In this document: in pieces, positions 5,228 to 6,763 of the stretch
Numbering within the stretch: position 1 is the first letter of the stretch
How the letters are laid out: every line of letters begins with the position of its first letter
Origin: Acholeplasmataceae bacterium
Lineage (GTDB): Bacteria; Bacillota_I; Bacilli_A; ML615J-28; CAG-698
Length of the DNA stretch: 6,763 bases
Reading direction: 5' to 3'
Assembly: GCA_012840905.1 (NCBI GenBank)
Contig: DUVT01000135.1
Coordinates: 1 to 6,763 of the forward strand
The notes under the pieces: model-generated
Database searches by the model: none
What the model was told of the DNA's origin: nothing
The model's input: the letters and a program-made list of their open reading frames with translations, nothing else
Position numbers and translations under genes: made by a program

Positions 5228-6548
5228 GTCAATGCGTGTAATTGATAATAACTTATATGTTGGTAATTACAGTTTAGTTGAACTAGCAGATAAGTATAAG
5301 ACACCTTTATATGTTTATGATGAAGTTGGAATTGAAGAAAAAATTAAAATCTTTAGTGAAAACTTCAAATCAAATAAATTTACTTGTGAAATAATTTATG
5401 CTTCAAAAGCATTCTTAGCTCCTTACTTATGTAAGATGCTAGATGCTGCGGGCTTTGGAATTGATGCAGTAAGTTGTGGTGATATGCACTTAATTAATAA
5501 AAGTGGATTTCCAATGAACCGTGTAATTTTACATGGAAACAACAAAAGTATTGAAGAATTAGAAATGGCAATTGATTTGGAAATTGAATATATAGTTGTT
5601 GACTCATTCGCTGAACTTGTAAAGTTAGAAGAACTTGCAAAAGCAAAAAAGAAAAAAGTAAATACTTTATTTAGAATTAATCCAGGAATTCATGCAGATA
5701 CCCATGCATATATAGAAACGAGTCTCCTTTCTTCAAAATTTGGTGAATCAATTCATGATGATGAGATCTTAAATAAAGTTATGAATATTTATTTAAATTC
5801 TAAATACTTACATTTAGATGGTTTCCATTCACATATTGGTTCGCAAATTAATAATCCAAAGAGTTTTGTTGCGGAAGCGAAAACAATGCTTAACTTTATT
5901 AAACGTTTTGAAACAAAATATAACTACAAGATGAATACCCTTAACCTTGGTGGCGGGTTTGGAATTAAATATACAGATAGTGATAAAGAAATCGATCTTG
6001 AGTTAATTTTAAATGAGATTGTAAAAAGTGTTGAAGAAGGTATAGCTCGTCATGGCTTAAGTATAAATAAATTAATGATTGAACCAGGTAGAGCTTTAGT
6101 TGGTGATTCAGGCTTTACATTATATAAATGTGGTGCTTTAAAGACTACATTTAGTGGTAAGAAATATTTATTTATCGATGGTGGGATGAGTGATAATATT
6201 CGCCCAGCCTTATATCAAGCGAAATATACTGTTGAAGTTGCAAATAGAATTAAAGATGAATTAACGGAAGAGGAAGAATATGAAAACTTACTTAACTTCT
6301 ATGATGTAGTTGGTAAGTGTTGTGAATCAGGCGATATTATTGCTTTAAATGTAAAACTACCTGAAGTTAAAAAGAACGATACAATTGTTGTTTATGCAAC
6401 AGGTGCATACACATATTCAATGGCAATGAATTATAATGGCCTAACTAAGGGTGCTGTTATATTTGTAAAAGAGGATAAAATAAGAGAAGTTATAAGGAGA
6501 GAATCACTTGATGATTTAATTAACACTTGTAACTTTGAGGTGGAGTAA
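5217..6548 (+). CDS. lysA: diaminopimelate decarboxylase
   Basis: This 443-residue cytoplasmic PLP enzyme of the fold-III (alanine racemase-like) group converts meso-diaminopimelate to L-lysine and CO2, the last lysine step. The PLP lysine is K64 in YASKAFLAPYL. H206 in GFHSHIGSQ stacks on the cofactor, and the glycine loop GGGFG (245-249) and EPGR (289-292) bind its phosphate. The C-terminal beta domain carries the catalytic CCESGD (368-373) contributed to the partner subunit of a dimer, and GAYTYSMAMNYN (396-407) with the substrate-contacting Tyr398. HADTHAYIETSLLSSKFG (159-176) is typical of decarboxylases acting on diaminopimelate rather than arginine or ornithine. The length fits the family, and all key residues are present. 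It overlaps dusB by 11 bases and shares one base with the next gene, so the three are translated from one message. No lysine riboswitch precedes the operon. Confidence 0.95.
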   Translation: MRTKSMRVIDNNLYVGNYSLVELADKYKTPLYVYDEVGIEEKIKIFSENFKSNKFTCEIIYASKAFLAPYLCKMLDAAGFGIDAVSCGDMHLINKSGFPMNRVILHGNNKSIEELEMAIDLEIEYIVVDSFAELVKLEELAKAKKKKVNTLFRINPGIHADTHAYIETSLLSSKFGESIHDDEILNKVMNIYLNSKYLHLDGFHSHIGSQINNPKSFVAEAKTMLNFIKRFETKYNYKMNTLNLGGGFGIKYTDSDKEIDLELILNEIVKSVEEGIARHGLSINKLMIEPGRALVGDSGFTLYKCGALKTTFSGKKYLFIDGGMSDNIRPALYQAKYTVEVANRIKDELTEEEEYENLLNFYDVVGKCCESGDIIALNVKLPEVKKNDTIVVYATGAYTYSMAMNYNGLTKGAVIFVKEDKIREVIRRESLDDLINTCNFEVE

Positions 6549-6763
6549 TGAAAATTTTTGATGTCCATACGGATGTATTATATGATTTATACATAAGTAA
6601 GAAAAAGGGAATTGAAAATAGGTTTTCTGATGTTCATGTAAAACAACTCAAAAACAATGTAATAAAAGGTGGGCTTTGGACTTTATATTCACCAGATAAG
6701 TTTGATTTAATTGAAGCAGTAAAAATTGCTTTAGCTGAAATTGATATGAGTAAGTTACCTGGT
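6548..6763 (+). CDS. M19 (renal/membrane dipeptidase family) peptidase, N-terminal part
   Basis: The first 72 codons are visible; the gene runs off the window edge. The opening MKIFDVHTDVLYDL contains the metal-binding D-x-H-x-D pattern (D5, H7, D9) of zinc dipeptidases in the amidohydrolase fold. The VHVKQLKNNVIKGGLWTLY stretch (29-47) matches the usual next strand, where a leucine-rich segment leads to a G-G-x-W/F motif. Members cut dipeptides, often including D-amino acids; the substrate here cannot be known. No signal peptide is present, so despite the family name it should be cytoplasmic. Its ATG shares the last A of the lysA stop (TAATG), with a GAGGTGGAG ribosome site just before, which implies translational coupling. 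Amidohydrolase relatives outside M19 cannot be excluded from the N-terminus alone. Confidence 0.75.
   Translation, partial: MKIFDVHTDVLYDLYISKKKGIENRFSDVHVKQLKNNVIKGGLWTLYSPDKFDLIEAVKIALAEIDMSKLPG

Overview
The window is an AT-rich stretch of bacterial chromosome that looks like a low-GC Bacillota or a close relative. The evidence is strong AGGAGG-type ribosome sites, sigma-A-like promoters, short hairpin-plus-T terminators, A/T-ending codons, TGG used for tryptophan and TGA absent from inside the genes. A DUF4250 protein, a membrane pyrophosphatase and a CcpA-type (cre-like) site fit that group. I cannot name the genus.

Layout, left to right. Bases 1-39 may be the tail of an upstream gene. 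Next come a small DUF4250-type gene (49-228) and its terminator (230-262). A promoter overlapped by a large inverted repeat (272-331) precedes a DNA-polymerase-beta-like nucleotidyltransferase gene (361-1001). That gene is broken near its 3' end by a stop codon and a frame change. After another terminator (1015-1041) comes a thioredoxin-fold DsbA/FrnE-type oxidoreductase (1156-1872) with its own extended -10 promoter. A bidirectional terminator (1885-1912) separates it from the convergent minus-strand gene for a K+-dependent membrane pyrophosphatase (1927-3996). The 250 bp between that gene and the next one hold two divergent promoters and a cre-like site inside the pyrophosphatase leader. On the right is a tightly packed plus-strand operon: a tRNA-dihydrouridine synthase (4247-5227) whose promoter predicts an almost leaderless mRNA, diaminopimelate decarboxylase lysA (5217-6548, overlapping the previous gene) and the start of an M19-type dipeptidase (from 6548, sharing one base with the lysA stop and running off the end).

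Most of the content is housekeeping: pyrophosphate-driven ion pumping, tRNA modification, the last step of lysine synthesis, peptide or dipeptide turnover and thiol chemistry. The least ordinary parts are the disrupted nucleotidyltransferase with its operator-like inverted repeat, the near-leaderless start of the dus-lysA operon, and the possible carbon-catabolite control of the pyrophosphatase. I found no mobile element, CRISPR array, tRNA or rRNA, and no clear new multi-gene system.
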